Assembly (NCBI GenBank): GCA_966112795.1
Contig: CBHWED010000204.1
Location: 1 to 6,235, forward strand
Direction: 5' to 3'
DNA from: Croceibacterium_A sp966112795
GTDB lineage: Bacteria > Pseudomonadota > Alphaproteobacteria > Sphingomonadales > Sphingomonadaceae
DNA: 6,235 nucleotides
Part shown: piece after piece, positions 5,351 through 6,235 of the stretch
Position numbering within the stretch: the stretch's first letter is position 1
How the letters are laid out: the number at the start of each line of letters is the position of its first letter
Translations under genes and position numbers: made by a program
The notes under the pieces: generated by a model
What the model was told of the DNA's origin: nothing
What the model saw: the letters and a program-made list of their open reading frames with translations, nothing else
Databases searched by the model: none

Positions 5351-6235
5351 TCAGACTTCCATCCAGTCGCGGAAGAAGCTGTCGCTCGCTTCGCGCAAGT
5401 CGACCAGCTTGACCCCGAACAGGCTGTCGCCGCCGGTGGTGCCGATCCGGCGCAGGCCCGAGGAGGCGGTGTCGGCGTCGCGGGTGCCCTTGGCGAGCTG
5501 CGCCTGGAACGCGGCGACGTCGGGCACGGTCACGAGGTAACGGCCCTGGTCCTCGCCGAACCACCACGCGGCCTGCGAGAAGTCCGGGTGCGCCTCGACT
5601 TCGGCACCCACGCCGCCGGCCAGCGCCATCTCGGCGAGCGCCACGGCCATGCCACCGTCGGACACGTCGTGCACCGCGCTGACGAGCCCGGCCGCGATCA
5701 GCTCGCGGACGAACTCGCCCGAGTTCTTCTCGAGCGTGAGATCGACCGGCGGCGCGTCGCCGTCCTCGCGGCCGTGGAGCTCGCGCAGCCACAGCGACTG
5801 GCCGAGGTGGCCGCGCTGGCCGGTCGGGGTCGCCCACGGCTCGGAGCCGATCAGGTAGATCGCCTCGCCTTCCGCCTTGAAGCCGATCGTCGCCATCGTG
5901 CCGTAGTCGGCCATCAGGCCGACGCCGCCGATCGCCGGAGTCGGCAGGATCGCCGAGCCGCCGCCGGTCGCCTTGCTCTCGTTGTAGAGCGAGACGTTGC
6001 CCGAGACGATCGGGTAGTCGAGCACCTGGCAGGCCGCGGCCATGCCCTCGAGGCAACCGACGATCTGCGCCATGATCTCGGGGCGCTGGGGGTTGGCGAA
6101 GTTCAAACAGTTGGTGATTGCCAGAGGCTTGGCGCCGACTGCCGAGATATTGCGGTAAGTCTCGGCGACCGCCTGCTTGCCGCCTTCGTAGGGGTCGGCG
6201 TAGCAGTAGCGCGGGGTGCAGTCGGTGCTCATCGC
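5351..6235 (-). CDS. purL: Phosphoribosylformylglycinamidine synthase subunit PurL, C-terminal portion, 5' end outside the window
   Basis: ATP-dependent amidotransferase subunit that converts FGAR to FGAM in the fourth step of de novo purine synthesis, working with PurQ (glutaminase) and PurS in organisms with the small form. The window holds the last 294 codons of what is normally a protein of about 730-750 residues. Recognisable signatures, numbered from the Met at 6232, are PRYCYADPYEGGKQAVAE (7-24), LNFANPQRPEIM (43-54), YPIVSGNVSLYNE (73-85), LPTPAIGGVGL (96-106), the second AIRS C-terminal domain with AVHDVSDGGMAVALAEM (186-202), and WFGEDQGRYLVT (224-235). It ends FFRDWMEV. The frame stays open through the window edge (an Ala codon precedes that Met), so this Met is internal and not the start. 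The stop codon is TGA at 5351-5353. Upstream purQ/purS linkage cannot be seen. Confidence 0.97.
   Translation of the reverse strand, partial: AMSTDCTPRYCYADPYEGGKQAVAETYRNISAVGAKPLAITNCLNFANPQRPEIMAQIVGCLEGMAAACQVLDYPIVSGNVSLYNESKATGGGSAILPTPAIGGVGLMADYGTMATIGFKAEGEAIYLIGSEPWATPTGQRGHLGQSLWLRELHGREDGDAPPVDLTLEKNSGEFVRELIAAGLVSAVHDVSDGGMAVALAEMALAGGVGAEVEAHPDFSQAAWWFGEDQGRYLVTVPDVAAFQAQLAKGTRDADTASSGLRRIGTTGGDSLFGVKLVDLREASDSFFRDWMEV

Noticed and set aside
1..6235. CRISPR arrays, tRNA or rRNA genes, insertion sequences, toxin-antitoxin or phage-defence genes
   Set aside because: Looked for on both strands and not found; no direct repeat-spacer pattern, tRNA-like fold, transposase motif or defence-gene motif is visible.

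Overview
This window looks like ordinary core chromosome of a GC-rich alphaproteobacterium, most likely in the order Sphingomonadales (Sphingomonas, Novosphingobium or Erythrobacter type). The evidence is the strong G/C bias at third codon positions, the best-remembered family resemblance of the IlvB, SerB and PurL proteins, the serB / miaA / ilvB gene order, and an intergenic palindromic repeat whose antisense reads VILNLFQDP, a short peptide I associate with sphingomonad intergenic repeats. The taxonomic call is an inference made without a database search.

Layout. Positions 1-1667 (minus strand) hold most of ilvB, the large subunit of acetolactate synthase, which runs off the left edge about 25 codons before its expected end. 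Positions 1668-1785 are a short leader with a strong intrinsic-terminator hairpin directly upstream of the ilvB ribosome binding site. Positions 1786-2733 (minus) are miaA, the tRNA dimethylallyltransferase. Positions 2726-3610 (plus) are serB, phosphoserine phosphatase, which diverges from miaA with start codons about 8 bp into each other. Positions 3611-3838 are a convergent intergenic gap with a perfect 29-bp inverted repeat. Positions 3839-5104 (minus) encode a DUF418 (YeiB-like) membrane protein with a good sigma-70-type promoter at 5133-5160. Positions 5105-5350 carry that promoter and a small inverted-repeat element. Positions 5351-6235 (minus) are the C-terminal part of purL, which enters from the right edge.

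How the genes work together. IlvB (first committed step of Val/Leu/Ile synthesis), SerB (last step of serine synthesis) and PurL (fourth step of de novo purine synthesis) are independent biosynthetic functions, and MiaA modifies A37 of tRNAs that read UNN codons. The clearest regulatory signal is the terminator hairpin between miaA and ilvB. It sits so close to the ilvB start that every upstream transcript must pass it, which points to attenuation. However, no Ile/Leu/Val-rich leader peptide is visible. I see no mobile element, CRISPR array, defence system, tRNA or rRNA here. Nothing in the window convincingly amounts to a new multi-gene system; the points worth checking are regulatory sites, small repeats and one unusual residue in the cofactor motif of IlvB.
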